Assembly (NCBI RefSeq): GCF_030068615.1
Contig: NZ_JASJOC010000001.1
Location: 434,001-498,000, forward strand
Direction of reading: 5' to 3'
DNA from: Halostagnicola sp. A-GB9-2
GTDB taxonomy: Archaea; Halobacteriota; Halobacteria; Halobacteriales; Natrialbaceae
DNA: 64,000 nt
A program made the position numbers and the translations under genes. The notes beneath the pieces were generated by a model. It ran no database searches. It had not been told where the DNA came from and saw nothing but the letters and a program-made list of their open reading frames with translations. Shown one piece after another: positions 1 to 7,865 of the stretch. Numbering within the stretch: the first letter of the stretch is position 1; each line of letters begins with the position of its first letter.

Positions 1-57
1 ACTCGCACCGACGCCAATGTGACTTCGATGAGATTGGCATTCTGAGAGTACCGTCCT

Positions 58-103
58 GAAACGGAGGCTCGAAATGGAGGCCCAAAACGGAGGCCCGAAA
101 CGG
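58..103. repeat. 13-base imperfect tandem repeat, about 3.5 units
   Basis: Units start at 58, 71, 84 and 97 and share the core AAAYGGAGGCYC; the last unit decays after GAAACGGC. The period is 13, so it does not look like coding repetition. No function is visible. Confidence 0.6.
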
Positions 104-178
104 CTTCAACAGAAACCGCGAGGAGTTGGTAGTATTTATCGCATGTGAACTGCGTCTCACGAAACGCATTTACGACTG

Positions 179-192
179 ACTGACTAGTCAGT
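179..192. promoter_or_regulatory. Palindrome upstream of the MATE gene (possible repressor operator)
   Basis: ACTGACTAGTCAGT is a perfect 14-base palindrome, 154 bases upstream of the MATE start codon. Its size and symmetry fit a dimeric TetR/MarR-type repressor, which often control efflux pumps, but no such regulator lies in the window. It could instead serve a gene to the left. Confidence 0.4.
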
Positions 193-300
193 TACTATGT
201 GGCAACTGACGAACTGGTTCGGGCCGATCGGCTCGAGTCGGTCTCTCGAGCGATCGAATATCCCTCCCAGTTCTCTTTTTGGCAGTAGCGAACCCTCATC

Positions 301-318
301 CCGACGACGAGTCGTCGG
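301..318. promoter_or_regulatory. Inverted repeat in the MATE leader
   Basis: CCGACGAC and GTCGTCGG flank a 2-base spacer, ending 27 bases before the MATE start codon. It could be an operator near the transcription start or a leader hairpin. Nothing here decides between them. Confidence 0.4.
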
Positions 319-345
319 TTTCGGAACTCAAGTTACAGGTGGAAA

Positions 346-1818
346 ATGAGCGCGCCGGGCGAGGATCGGTCCGTCGACGTCACCGACGGTGAGCTGTTGA
401 AGCCGATCGTCTTCCTCGCAATTCCGCTCGTCCTCACGCAGCTGCTTCAGGTGGCCTACAACGTCGCCGATACGTTCTGGGTCGGGCGCGTCGGCACGGA
501 CGCCGTCGCAGCGATTTCCTTTGCGTTTCCGATTATCTTCCTGGTGATCAGCGTCGGTGGCGGCTTTACGGTCGCCGGCACGATCCTGATCGCTCAGCAC
601 AAGGGGGCTGAAAATCACGACGAGGTCGACCATGTCGTCGGCCAGACGATGTCGTTCGTGTTGCTCGTCTCGATCATCGCCTCGATCATCGGCTACGTCT
701 TCGCGCCGCAACTGCTCACGCTGGTGGGCGCGGAGGCCGGAAGCGCGGTCCACGAGATGGCCGTGAGCTACACGCGAACGTGGTTCATCGGGACGGTGAC
801 GGTCTTCGCCTTTTTCATGTTCCAGGCGCTGTTGCGCGGCTGGGGCGATACGCGCACGCCGATGTATCTGATGACCGTCAGCGTCGTCCTCAACGTCGTG
901 CTCGATCCGTTCCTCATTCTCGGATTCGAAAACAATCCCGTCTTCAGCGTGCTCGGACTGTCAGCACTCGAGTCGTCGCTGTACTCGATGACCGGCTTTG
1001 CCGGCCTCGAGATCCAGGGCGCTGCGATCGCGACGGTGTTCAGCCGCGCGGTCGGTGCCGTCATCGGCATCTGGCTGCTGTTCTCCGGTCAGCTCGGCAT
1101 CCGCCCGACGCTCAAGCAGTTCCGCCTGAAACTCGAGACGGTCCGAACGATCGTCCGGCTGGGGATTCCCGCCGGAATCGAACAGAGCACTCGAGCGCTC
1201 GGCCTCTCCGTGTTGACAGCGCTGGTCGCCATCGCCGGCTCGGACGCCGTCGCGGCCTTCGGCGTCGGAAGCAGAGTCTACGCGGTGTTCACGCTTCTCT
1301 CGCTGGGGATCGCACAGGCGACCGAGGTCGTCGTCGGCCAGAACCTCGGCGCGGAACAGAGCGAGCGCGCTCGTCGCGGAGTTCTATTGAACGCGGGGAT
1401 CATCGGGGGTGCGTTCGCGGCGATGAGCGTCGTCGTATACGCGTTCGCCCCGGAGATAATCGATGTCTTCCTGACGGGCGAGGAGGAGTCGGCCGAAGTC
1501 ATCCAGATGGGTGCGGAGTTCCTCATGATCGTCGGGCCGACCTTTGCCTTCCTCGGTGTGTTCCAGATCCTGATGGGCGCGTTCCGCGGCAGTGGGAGCA
1601 CGAGAATCGCGATGGGCTTTTCGATCCTCTCGCTGTGGATCATCCAGATCCCCATCGCGTACGGACTGATCCAGTGGGCCGGAATGGGCGAAACCGGCGT
1701 CTGGATCGCGATGGCCGTCTCGAACGTGGTCAGCGTCCTCATCGCCGGCGTCTGGTTCCTCCGGGGGACCTGGACGGACGGCGTTGTCGAACAGCCGCCG
1801 TCGGCGCCCGCGGACTAA
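346..1818 (+). CDS. MATE family multidrug/Na+ exporter (DinF/NorM-like)
   Basis: 490-residue integral membrane protein, the usual MATE length, with about twelve hydrophobic segments in two similar halves. The opening segment (ELLKPIVFLAIPLVLTQLLQ, then VADTFWVGRVG) is the characteristic first-helix motif of the family, and the start of the second half repeats it (VRLGIPAGIEQSTRALGLS). MATE proteins expel organic cations or metabolites in exchange for Na+ or H+. The ATG at 346 is chosen because the protein begins shortly before the conserved first helix. It faces the carboxylase gene tail to tail. The substrate cannot be told from sequence. Confidence 0.9.
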   Translation: MSAPGEDRSVDVTDGELLKPIVFLAIPLVLTQLLQVAYNVADTFWVGRVGTDAVAAISFAFPIIFLVISVGGGFTVAGTILIAQHKGAENHDEVDHVVGQTMSFVLLVSIIASIIGYVFAPQLLTLVGAEAGSAVHEMAVSYTRTWFIGTVTVFAFFMFQALLRGWGDTRTPMYLMTVSVVLNVVLDPFLILGFENNPVFSVLGLSALESSLYSMTGFAGLEIQGAAIATVFSRAVGAVIGIWLLFSGQLGIRPTLKQFRLKLETVRTIVRLGIPAGIEQSTRALGLSVLTALVAIAGSDAVAAFGVGSRVYAVFTLLSLGIAQATEVVVGQNLGAEQSERARRGVLLNAGIIGGAFAAMSVVVYAFAPEIIDVFLTGEEESAEVIQMGAEFLMIVGPTFAFLGVFQILMGAFRGSGSTRIAMGFSILSLWIIQIPIAYGLIQWAGMGETGVWIAMAVSNVVSVLIAGVWFLRGTWTDGVVEQPPSAPAD

Positions 1819-1917
1819 GGGGGCACTCGACGGGAACTGGCCCGTGCCTCGAGCGGGGGCGTGTTCCCGACTCGAGTCGGCCGCCCCCTCGGGATACCGA
1901 TCCGGGACACTGATTTT

Positions 1918-3618
1918 TCAAAACAACACGGTTCCGTGATATCGATCCCGTTCCGTTCGACGCTTGGACCGAAGCGTTCGAAGCCGCGCCGCCAACTGAT
2001 TGCGGAGCTCACCCGCCGGCAGTAACTCGTCGACCTGCATCGACGAGGCCTGCGCGCGGATATCGATGTGTCGGTCGTACTCCTCGCGCATGCTCTCGAG
2101 GAACGCTTCGCGGCTCTCGTCGTCCATCTCCTCGAGTTGCTCCGCGAAGAGCGCGTTTACCGCGGCGTCGGGCCCCATCACGGCGATTTCGGCGCTCGGA
2201 AGGGCGAGGGTCGCGTCGGGATCGAAGGAGGGCCCGGCCATACCGTAAATTCCCGCACCGTAGGCTTTGCGGGTGATTATGCAGATTTTCGGCACCTGCG
2301 CGTTCGAGGTCGCGTAGATGAACTTTCGTCCCTTCTGGAGGACACCCTGTCGTTCAACTGCCGAACCGACCATAAAGCCCGGCGTGTCACAGAGGTACAC
2401 CAGCGGAATCCCGAAGGCGTCGCAGGTCCAGACGAACCCCGCTCCCTTCTCCGCGGAATCGGGAAAGATCGCGCCGCTCTTGACGGCGGGCTGGTTAGCG
2501 ACGAAGCCGACCGGTCGGCCCTCGATCCGCCCGAAGCCGGTCACGAGCTCCGGCGCGAACTCGGGTTTGAGTTCGAACCACGAGTCTTCGTCGACCAGCC
2601 GCTCGAGGGCGTCGTGAACGTCGTAGGCCTCGTTTGGCTCCTCGGGAATCTCCGTATCGAGGCCCTTCGGATTCGCCGCCGGGGACGCCGGCTCTCTGGT
2701 CGGCAAGTCGGCGTCGTGACGCTGTGGCAAGTAGCCCAGGAGGTCGCGAACGGCGTCGGCCGCCGCTCGCTCGTCCTCGACCACGAGATCGGCACTTCCC
2801 GACTCCGTGGCGTGGACGCGGGGACCCCCGAGTTCCTGCATGGTCGTCTCCTCACCCGTAACGGCCTCGACGACTCGAGGGCTGGCGATCGCCATCCCGC
2901 TGATCTCTTCGACCATAAGGAGGTAATCACAGAAGACCGGTGTGTACGCGGAGCCGGCGATGTTCGGGCCGTAGAGCACGCCGATCTGTGGAACCTGGCC
3001 CGAGTGGATACACTGGTTGTAGAACATCCGCCCGCCGCGATAGCGGTCCATGTGCGTGTCGCCGGGCTCCCGATCGTCGAGGTTCAGTCGTGCGCCTGTT
3101 GAGTCAATCAGACGGAGGATCGGAGCGCCGACCTCGACGGCGCGTTCGGCGAGCCGGATCTCCTTCTCGACGCCCATCTGGCCGAGCGATCCGGCTTTGA
3201 CCGTGTAGTCGTGAGCTGCGAAAAAGACCGTCCGACCGCGAATCGTTCCGACGCCGGTTAGCAACCCGTCGGCGGGTAACTCCCCGTCGGCGTCGTGACG
3301 GGCGAAGGTGCCGTCCTCGTACTCGATCTCGTCGAAGATCAGCTCGAGTCGATCCCGGACGAAAAGCTTCCCGAGTTCCTCGATCTTCTCGTGGCCGCGT
3401 TCGGGCCCGCCCGAGAGGATTTCTTCGATATCCTTGCGCAATCGCCGCTCTCGGTCCGTGATTACCGGATCGTCGAACTCGTCGTCGCCGTTTCCGGCCG
3501 TCACGAGCGCCTCGCCGTCGACGACGAGTTCGACCGACCGGCCGAGATGGGTCGCCATCGCGCTGGCGATCGCTCGAGCGGACTCCTCGTCCGGCGGCTC
3601 CTCGAGGGTGAGCTTCAT
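1918..3618 (-). CDS. Acyl-CoA carboxylase, carboxyltransferase (beta) subunit with an extra N-terminal segment
   Basis: 566 residues, crotonase-fold carboxyltransferase of the propionyl-/methylcrotonyl-CoA carboxylase group. It moves the carboxyl group from biotin to an acyl-CoA. Both oxyanion-hole regions are visible: NIAGSAYTP (about residues 219-227) and KAYGAGIYGMAG in the C-terminal half; GGRMFYNQ resembles methylcrotonyl-CoA carboxylase beta chains. Residues 1-45 precede the normal family start, and the segment 10-26 (DEESARAIASAMATHLG) looks like the small PccX/acc-operon protein of haloarchaea. No biotin carboxylase/BCCP gene is adjacent, so the partner must be elsewhere. It is divergent from the acyl-CoA dehydrogenase, suggesting a role in branched-chain acyl-CoA metabolism (inference). 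Confidence 0.88.
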   Translation of the reverse strand: MKLTLEEPPDEESARAIASAMATHLGRSVELVVDGEALVTAGNGDDEFDDPVITDRERRLRKDIEEILSGGPERGHEKIEELGKLFVRDRLELIFDEIEYEDGTFARHDADGELPADGLLTGVGTIRGRTVFFAAHDYTVKAGSLGQMGVEKEIRLAERAVEVGAPILRLIDSTGARLNLDDREPGDTHMDRYRGGRMFYNQCIHSGQVPQIGVLYGPNIAGSAYTPVFCDYLLMVEEISGMAIASPRVVEAVTGEETTMQELGGPRVHATESGSADLVVEDERAAADAVRDLLGYLPQRHDADLPTREPASPAANPKGLDTEIPEEPNEAYDVHDALERLVDEDSWFELKPEFAPELVTGFGRIEGRPVGFVANQPAVKSGAIFPDSAEKGAGFVWTCDAFGIPLVYLCDTPGFMVGSAVERQGVLQKGRKFIYATSNAQVPKICIITRKAYGAGIYGMAGPSFDPDATLALPSAEIAVMGPDAAVNALFAEQLEEMDDESREAFLESMREEYDRHIDIRAQASSMQVDELLPAGELRNQLAARLRTLRSKRRTERDRYHGTVLF

Positions 3619-3713
3619 CGACCCCTCTCCACGTAAGGTGACCTCTCCGCGCGCTTGCGAGTCCGCTGAATCGACTGAATCATATTCTGTTCATTGTGAC
3701 CAATTATCAAAAT

Positions 3714-3730
3714 CGTTCGGCCACCGAACG
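3714..3730. promoter_or_regulatory. Palindrome between divergent acyl-CoA genes
   Basis: CGTTCGG, a 3-base spacer and CCGAACG form a perfect 7+3+7 inverted repeat in the 185-base divergent region between the carboxyltransferase and the acyl-CoA dehydrogenase. The position fits an operator acting on both promoters. The binding protein is unknown. Confidence 0.5.
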
Positions 3731-3753
3731 TCGTTCAACTCTGTTCGCGTTTC

Positions 3754-3770
3754 ATGGTATGTGTAACCAT
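3754..3770. promoter_or_regulatory. Second inverted repeat before the acyl-CoA dehydrogenase
   Basis: ATGGT and ACCAT flank 7 bases, 34-50 bases upstream of the dehydrogenase start, so it overlaps the expected BRE/TATA zone. The arms are short, so support is weak. Confidence 0.3.
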
Positions 3771-3803
3771 AACGATATAGGAGCTGTGTCTGGATGACGA
3801 CGT

Positions 3804-5015
3804 ATGGACTACACCGAGACCGACGAGCACGAACTCATCAGGGACAGCGTGGGATCGATCGCCGAGGACTACGATCGGTCGTACTGGAAAGAGTGCATCG
3901 ACGAAAAACGGTTTCCCGAGGAGTACTGGAGCGACCTCGCTCGAGACGGCTGGCTCGGCGTCACCATCCCCGAGGAGTACGGCGGGGCCGGGCTGGGTAT
4001 GCTCGAGATGGCGATGGTCATTGAGGAACTCTCTCGGGGCGGCGGACAGGGCGGCATCATCTTCGTCCTCACGCCCGTCTTCGGCGGAATAAGCATCCAG
4101 CGCCACGGCACGGAGGCCCAGAAGGAAGCGTACCTGCCAGCGATCGCCGAGGGCGAGATGCGCTTTTGCATGGGTCTCACCGAAGCCGGCGCGGGGACGA
4201 ACACACTAAACATCGACACTCGAGCCGAGCGAGTCGGCGACGGTGCTACCGACGGAAGTACCGACGATACCGGAGACGGTGGCGACGAGTTCGTTCTCTC
4301 AGGCCAGAAGATGTGGATTAGCGGCGTCAAGAACGCCGACGAGATGCTCCTGGTCGCAAGAACCTCCGAGTTCGACTCGAGCGATCCGACCCACGGCGTC
4401 TCGCTGTTTCTCATCCCCGAACCCGCCGAACAGGAGGGCATCTCGCTCACTCCACTCGATGTCGAAGTGCCGTGGTTCGAAACCCAGTACCAGGTCGATA
4501 TCGACGGCCTCCGCGTCCACGAGGACCGAATTCTCGGGACTGAAGACGGCGGTCTCTACCTGCTCTGGGACACCTTGAACACCGAACGGATCGCGGGCGC
4601 GGCCAGCGCCATCGGCGGCGGACTCCGAGCCATCGATCTGGCTGTCGACTACGCGAACGAGCGCTCGGTATTCGGACAGAAGATCGGCGGCCACCAGGCT
4701 ATCCAGCACCCGATAGCCGACGCCTACTCCCAGTTGATGTGCGCCCGCGAGATGACCTACAAGGCCGCTTCGAAGTGGGATCAAGACGAAGATGCGGGTG
4801 CCGAAGCCAACATGGCGAAACTGCGCGCGAGCGAGGCCGCGACCTACGCCGCCGACCGGGCGATCCAGACCCACGGGGGGAACGGCTTTTCGACGGAGTA
4901 CGAAGTCTTCGACATCTGGCAGAACTCGAGGTTGCTCCAGACGGTGCCAGTGACCAACGAGATGGTTAAGAACTTCCTGGGCGAGCACACGCTCGGATTG
5001 CCGCGATCGTATTGA
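3804..5015 (+). CDS. Acyl-CoA dehydrogenase family flavoprotein
   Basis: 403 residues, a normal length for this FAD enzyme family, which oxidises acyl-CoA to enoyl-CoA and passes electrons to ETF. Order of parts: N-terminal helical domain (to about 120), beta domain with MGLTEAGAGTN (FAD/substrate loop) and KMWISGVKNADEML, then a C-terminal helical domain with ERSVFGQKIGGHQAIQH and QTHGGNGFSTEYEV. The IYEGT segment that usually carries the catalytic glutamate reads TVPVTNEM, so the base is either in helix G or the activity differs. Divergent from the carboxyltransferase, with two inverted repeats between. Substrate unknown; a short branched-chain acyl-CoA is plausible from context. Confidence 0.88.
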   Translation: MDYTETDEHELIRDSVGSIAEDYDRSYWKECIDEKRFPEEYWSDLARDGWLGVTIPEEYGGAGLGMLEMAMVIEELSRGGGQGGIIFVLTPVFGGISIQRHGTEAQKEAYLPAIAEGEMRFCMGLTEAGAGTNTLNIDTRAERVGDGATDGSTDDTGDGGDEFVLSGQKMWISGVKNADEMLLVARTSEFDSSDPTHGVSLFLIPEPAEQEGISLTPLDVEVPWFETQYQVDIDGLRVHEDRILGTEDGGLYLLWDTLNTERIAGAASAIGGGLRAIDLAVDYANERSVFGQKIGGHQAIQHPIADAYSQLMCAREMTYKAASKWDQDEDAGAEANMAKLRASEAATYAADRAIQTHGGNGFSTEYEVFDIWQNSRLLQTVPVTNEMVKNFLGEHTLGLPRSY

Positions 5016-5220
5016 TCTGCGGAAATGATTCCTGAAAGATACTTAAGAGATAGTAGCAAGACAATGGAATAAGCAGTATAAACGCGAGAAGTGGCAAAAT
5101 TACACGAAAACTATATGACGTTCCTCGAATATATTTTCCTCTCTACTTGTTCGTTCGCGAGAAATAATACGAATGACATGAGAAGATTTACTTGGGACCC
5201 AGCAAGTTTCACTGGCGAGT

Positions 5221-5880
5221 ATGTCCCTCCAGTTAGACCGTCCGACGAACCCTGTCGATTCGCCCTCCAGCGCCTCACAGACCGATACGTCGATCGCGCT
5301 TTCACGCGATGATATCTTCCACCTCCTCCAGACAAGCCGGCGACGGGAGACGATTCGGTATCTCCTCGAGAAAAACGGCCCCGTCAAGATGCGCGACGTC
5401 GCAGAACACGTCTCCGCTCGAGAGCACGAGACCACCGTCCAGCAGTTGAGTTCGAAACAACGTCAGCGCGTCTACATTCCACTCTATCAATCACACCTGC
5501 CAAAGCTCGATAAGAAGGGGGTTATCGAGTACGACCAGTCTCGAGGAATCATCCGTTCGGGGGACCAACTCGAACTGTTTCGTCCGTACATCGAGGTCTT
5601 AGCGGGTGAAGACACTCAGTCGGAAGCCGACTCCGGGGACCAAAACCGGATGTTCAACACGAGCGATAAGGCACAGTACGCGACGGGAGCGGCGTTAGCC
5701 GTCAGTTTAGTTCTCGTCTCGGCGGCTGAACTCTTCGAGATTTCGGACGCCGCCGTCGTCACGATCGTGAGTCTGCTGTTCGGTGCTTCCATACTAACAC
5801 TGACTCGCATCGATCGAGTCCTTCCCGATCGCCTCACGGAAATCAACTGGAGAACACGCTCTCGAACGGACGAGTTATGA
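5221..5880 (+). CDS. DUF7344 winged-helix protein with membrane tail
   Basis: 219 residues. Residues about 28-125 match the haloarchaeal DUF7344 winged-helix type (LLQTSRRRETIRYLLEKNG, the AEHVSA segment, YQSHLPKLDKKGVIEYD). The C-terminal part has two hydrophobic segments (around 155-200), so it is probably a membrane-anchored DNA-binding protein. It is monocistronic, after a 205-base AT-rich promoter region, and convergent with the acyl-CoA ligase. It resembles the shorter protein at 39415-39786. Target genes are unknown. Confidence 0.75.
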   Translation: MSLQLDRPTNPVDSPSSASQTDTSIALSRDDIFHLLQTSRRRETIRYLLEKNGPVKMRDVAEHVSAREHETTVQQLSSKQRQRVYIPLYQSHLPKLDKKGVIEYDQSRGIIRSGDQLELFRPYIEVLAGEDTQSEADSGDQNRMFNTSDKAQYATGAALAVSLVLVSAAELFEISDAAVVTIVSLLFGASILTLTRIDRVLPDRLTEINWRTRSRTDEL

Positions 5881-5920
5881 CATCCTCCCGGCGTGGCACT
5901 GCCGGCGAACCGAACGCAAA

Positions 5921-5936
5921 CTCTCGAATTCGAGAG
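5921..5936. terminator. Palindrome between convergent genes (possible terminator)
   Basis: CTCTCGAATTCGAGAG is a perfect 16-base palindrome in the 68-base gap between two convergent genes. As RNA it can form a short stem on either strand. No U-run follows, so termination is a positional inference. Confidence 0.35.
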
Positions 5937-5948
5937 CTCCCGAGCCGT

Positions 5949-7601
5949 CTAGAGGTCGTCCGTTCCTGACTCGAGCGGTTCGTCCAGCCGCTCCTCGAGA
6001 TCCTCCTCGAGCTTGTAACGCTGTACCTTCTGCGTGGCGCTGCGAGGCAGTTCGTCGACAGTGAAGATCCGCCGCGGGTGGGCGTAGGTCGCGACGTAAT
6101 CCAGGGAGAACTCCCGCAGTTCGCGTTCCGTGATGTCCGCCCCCTCCTCTAAAACGACGTAGCCGACCGGCGCTTCGCCTTTGACCTCGTGTGGCGCGGC
6201 GACGACGGCAGCTTCGGCGACATCGGGGTGCTCGTAGAGCGCGGATTCGACCTCCGCGGGATAGATGTTCTCGCCGCCGGCGATGATCATGTCATCGGCG
6301 CGGTCAACCATCCAGAAGTAGCCGTCGGCGTCGACTCGAGCGATGTCCTCGGTGTAGAACCAGCCCTCGTCGTCGAGCACTTCGGCGGTCTTCTCGGGCT
6401 GGTTGTAGTAGCCCTCGAAGACGTTGTCGCCCCGAATCGCGAGTTCGCCGGTGACCGCCTCCTCGTCCTCGAAGTCGATCTCCTCGCTGGGCGTCGGGTG
6501 GAGATCGTCGTGTCCGACCATCGTCTCCCTGGTGTCCGGATCGACGATCTTCAGGTCGATTCCCGGCAACGGCGGACCGATACAGCCGGCTTCCTTGTGG
6601 ACTCCGATGGAGGGCTCGAGCGTTCCCGCAGGGGAGGTCTCGGTCATTCCCCACCCTTCGAGGACGGGCGTCTCCCAGGCCTCTTCAATCGTCCGGCGAA
6701 CGTCCTCCGCGAGCGGTGCCGCCGCGCAGGTGACGTCCTCGAGCGAGGAGAGGTCGTACGCGTCGGGGTTCTCTCGGTACTCGCGGAACATCATGGTGTA
6801 CATCGCCGGAACGCCGGCAAATTTGGTGATCTGATGCTCGTCGATAGCGGTCAGCATGTTCTCGGGTTCCGGCTTCGGCTGGAGGATCATCTTCGACCCC
6901 GAGTAGACGAACGAGCCCAGCAAGGCGTTGAGCGCGTAGATGTGAAAGAGCGGGAGGACGAGCAACAGCGAGTCCTCGGGACCGACGGCGAGCCCACCCT
7001 TGCTGTAGCTGCCGATCGTCGACAGCAGGTTTCGATGGGAGAGCATCACGCCCTTGGGCTGGCCCGTCGTCCCGCTGGTGTAGGGCTGGGCGGCGATGTC
7101 GCCGTACTCGCGCTCGACCTGTTCGAACTCGTCGTCGGCCTCCATCAGCGCGTGCGAGTAGTTGATGATTCCCCGTTCGACGTCTTCGACGCCGGGGAGA
7201 AACAGCGTCTCGATACCCGCCGCGTCCGCCAGCCCCTGGGCCTCGTCCGCAAGGAACGCCGAGGCGATCACCACGTTGGCACCCGCGTCGTTGATAACGT
7301 AGGCTAGCGTCTCGGGATCCATCCGGAGGTTGAGCGGTGTCGCGACGGCACCGGCTTTGATCGCTCCGAAGTACGCTGCCGGAAACTGGTTCGTGTTCGG
7401 GATGAACAGTCCGACTCTGTCGCCGGGTTCGACGCCGTGGTCGACCAGCACGTTCGCGACCGTGTTCGACTCGGCCTCGAGTTCATTGTAGGACTGCTCC
7501 GTCCCCATGAACGAGAACGCCGTCTTGTCACCGTACCGGTCCGCCGACATCGTCGGGAGCGTTCCCATGTGCTCGACCCGCTCCCCGTGATGGTACATCA
7601 T
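5949..7601 (-). CDS. Long-chain fatty-acid/acyl-CoA ligase (AMP-forming)
   Basis: 550 residues from the ATG at 7601; an in-frame TTG at 7625 is less likely. ANL-superfamily enzyme that activates a carboxylic acid with ATP and CoA. Motifs: P-loop YTSGTTGQPKGV, the A5-type GWGMTE, the hinge region DGYFWMVDRADDMI followed by AGGENIYP, and the C-terminal catalytic lysine in SATQKVQRYKL. Acidic throughout. Its own promoter fits in the 264 bases before purB. The chain-length preference is not visible; with the dehydrogenase and carboxyltransferase nearby it fits a fatty/branched acid catabolic group. Confidence 0.88.
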   Translation of the reverse strand: MMYHHGERVEHMGTLPTMSADRYGDKTAFSFMGTEQSYNELEAESNTVANVLVDHGVEPGDRVGLFIPNTNQFPAAYFGAIKAGAVATPLNLRMDPETLAYVINDAGANVVIASAFLADEAQGLADAAGIETLFLPGVEDVERGIINYSHALMEADDEFEQVEREYGDIAAQPYTSGTTGQPKGVMLSHRNLLSTIGSYSKGGLAVGPEDSLLLVLPLFHIYALNALLGSFVYSGSKMILQPKPEPENMLTAIDEHQITKFAGVPAMYTMMFREYRENPDAYDLSSLEDVTCAAAPLAEDVRRTIEEAWETPVLEGWGMTETSPAGTLEPSIGVHKEAGCIGPPLPGIDLKIVDPDTRETMVGHDDLHPTPSEEIDFEDEEAVTGELAIRGDNVFEGYYNQPEKTAEVLDDEGWFYTEDIARVDADGYFWMVDRADDMIIAGGENIYPAEVESALYEHPDVAEAAVVAAPHEVKGEAPVGYVVLEEGADITERELREFSLDYVATYAHPRRIFTVDELPRSATQKVQRYKLEEDLEERLDEPLESGTDDL

Positions 7602-7865
7602 GGCTTGTGAGATAATTCCACACAATTGTTAATAAACGTACGTACAACTCGAGTAAACTCGTCTCGAGTGAAAACGGAGGAGTCGGTACGGAATTCAGTG
7701 CGTCAGGAAATCCGTCCGACTTCGGCGCGTCGTCGATCGGATTTCTCGAGACGATTGGTGTGCTGATCCCAGGAAATCGACCCTCGATCGTATTCTGAGT
7801 GCTCCACGTCAAACGGGAGTACGCCGATTATCTGATAAAGAGGACAGCCGACACGTCGAGCTCGA

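Larger units (their letters stand above)
1..345. other. Gene-free upstream region of the MATE exporter
   Basis: No convincing reading frame is visible. The stretch holds a 13-base imperfect tandem repeat (58-103, units of the form GAAACGGAGGCYC), a 14-base perfect palindrome at 179-192 and an 8+8 inverted repeat at 301-318, both listed separately. The rest is AT-richer than the coding DNA, as expected for promoter sequence. Part of an upstream gene could lie beyond the left edge. Confidence 0.6.
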
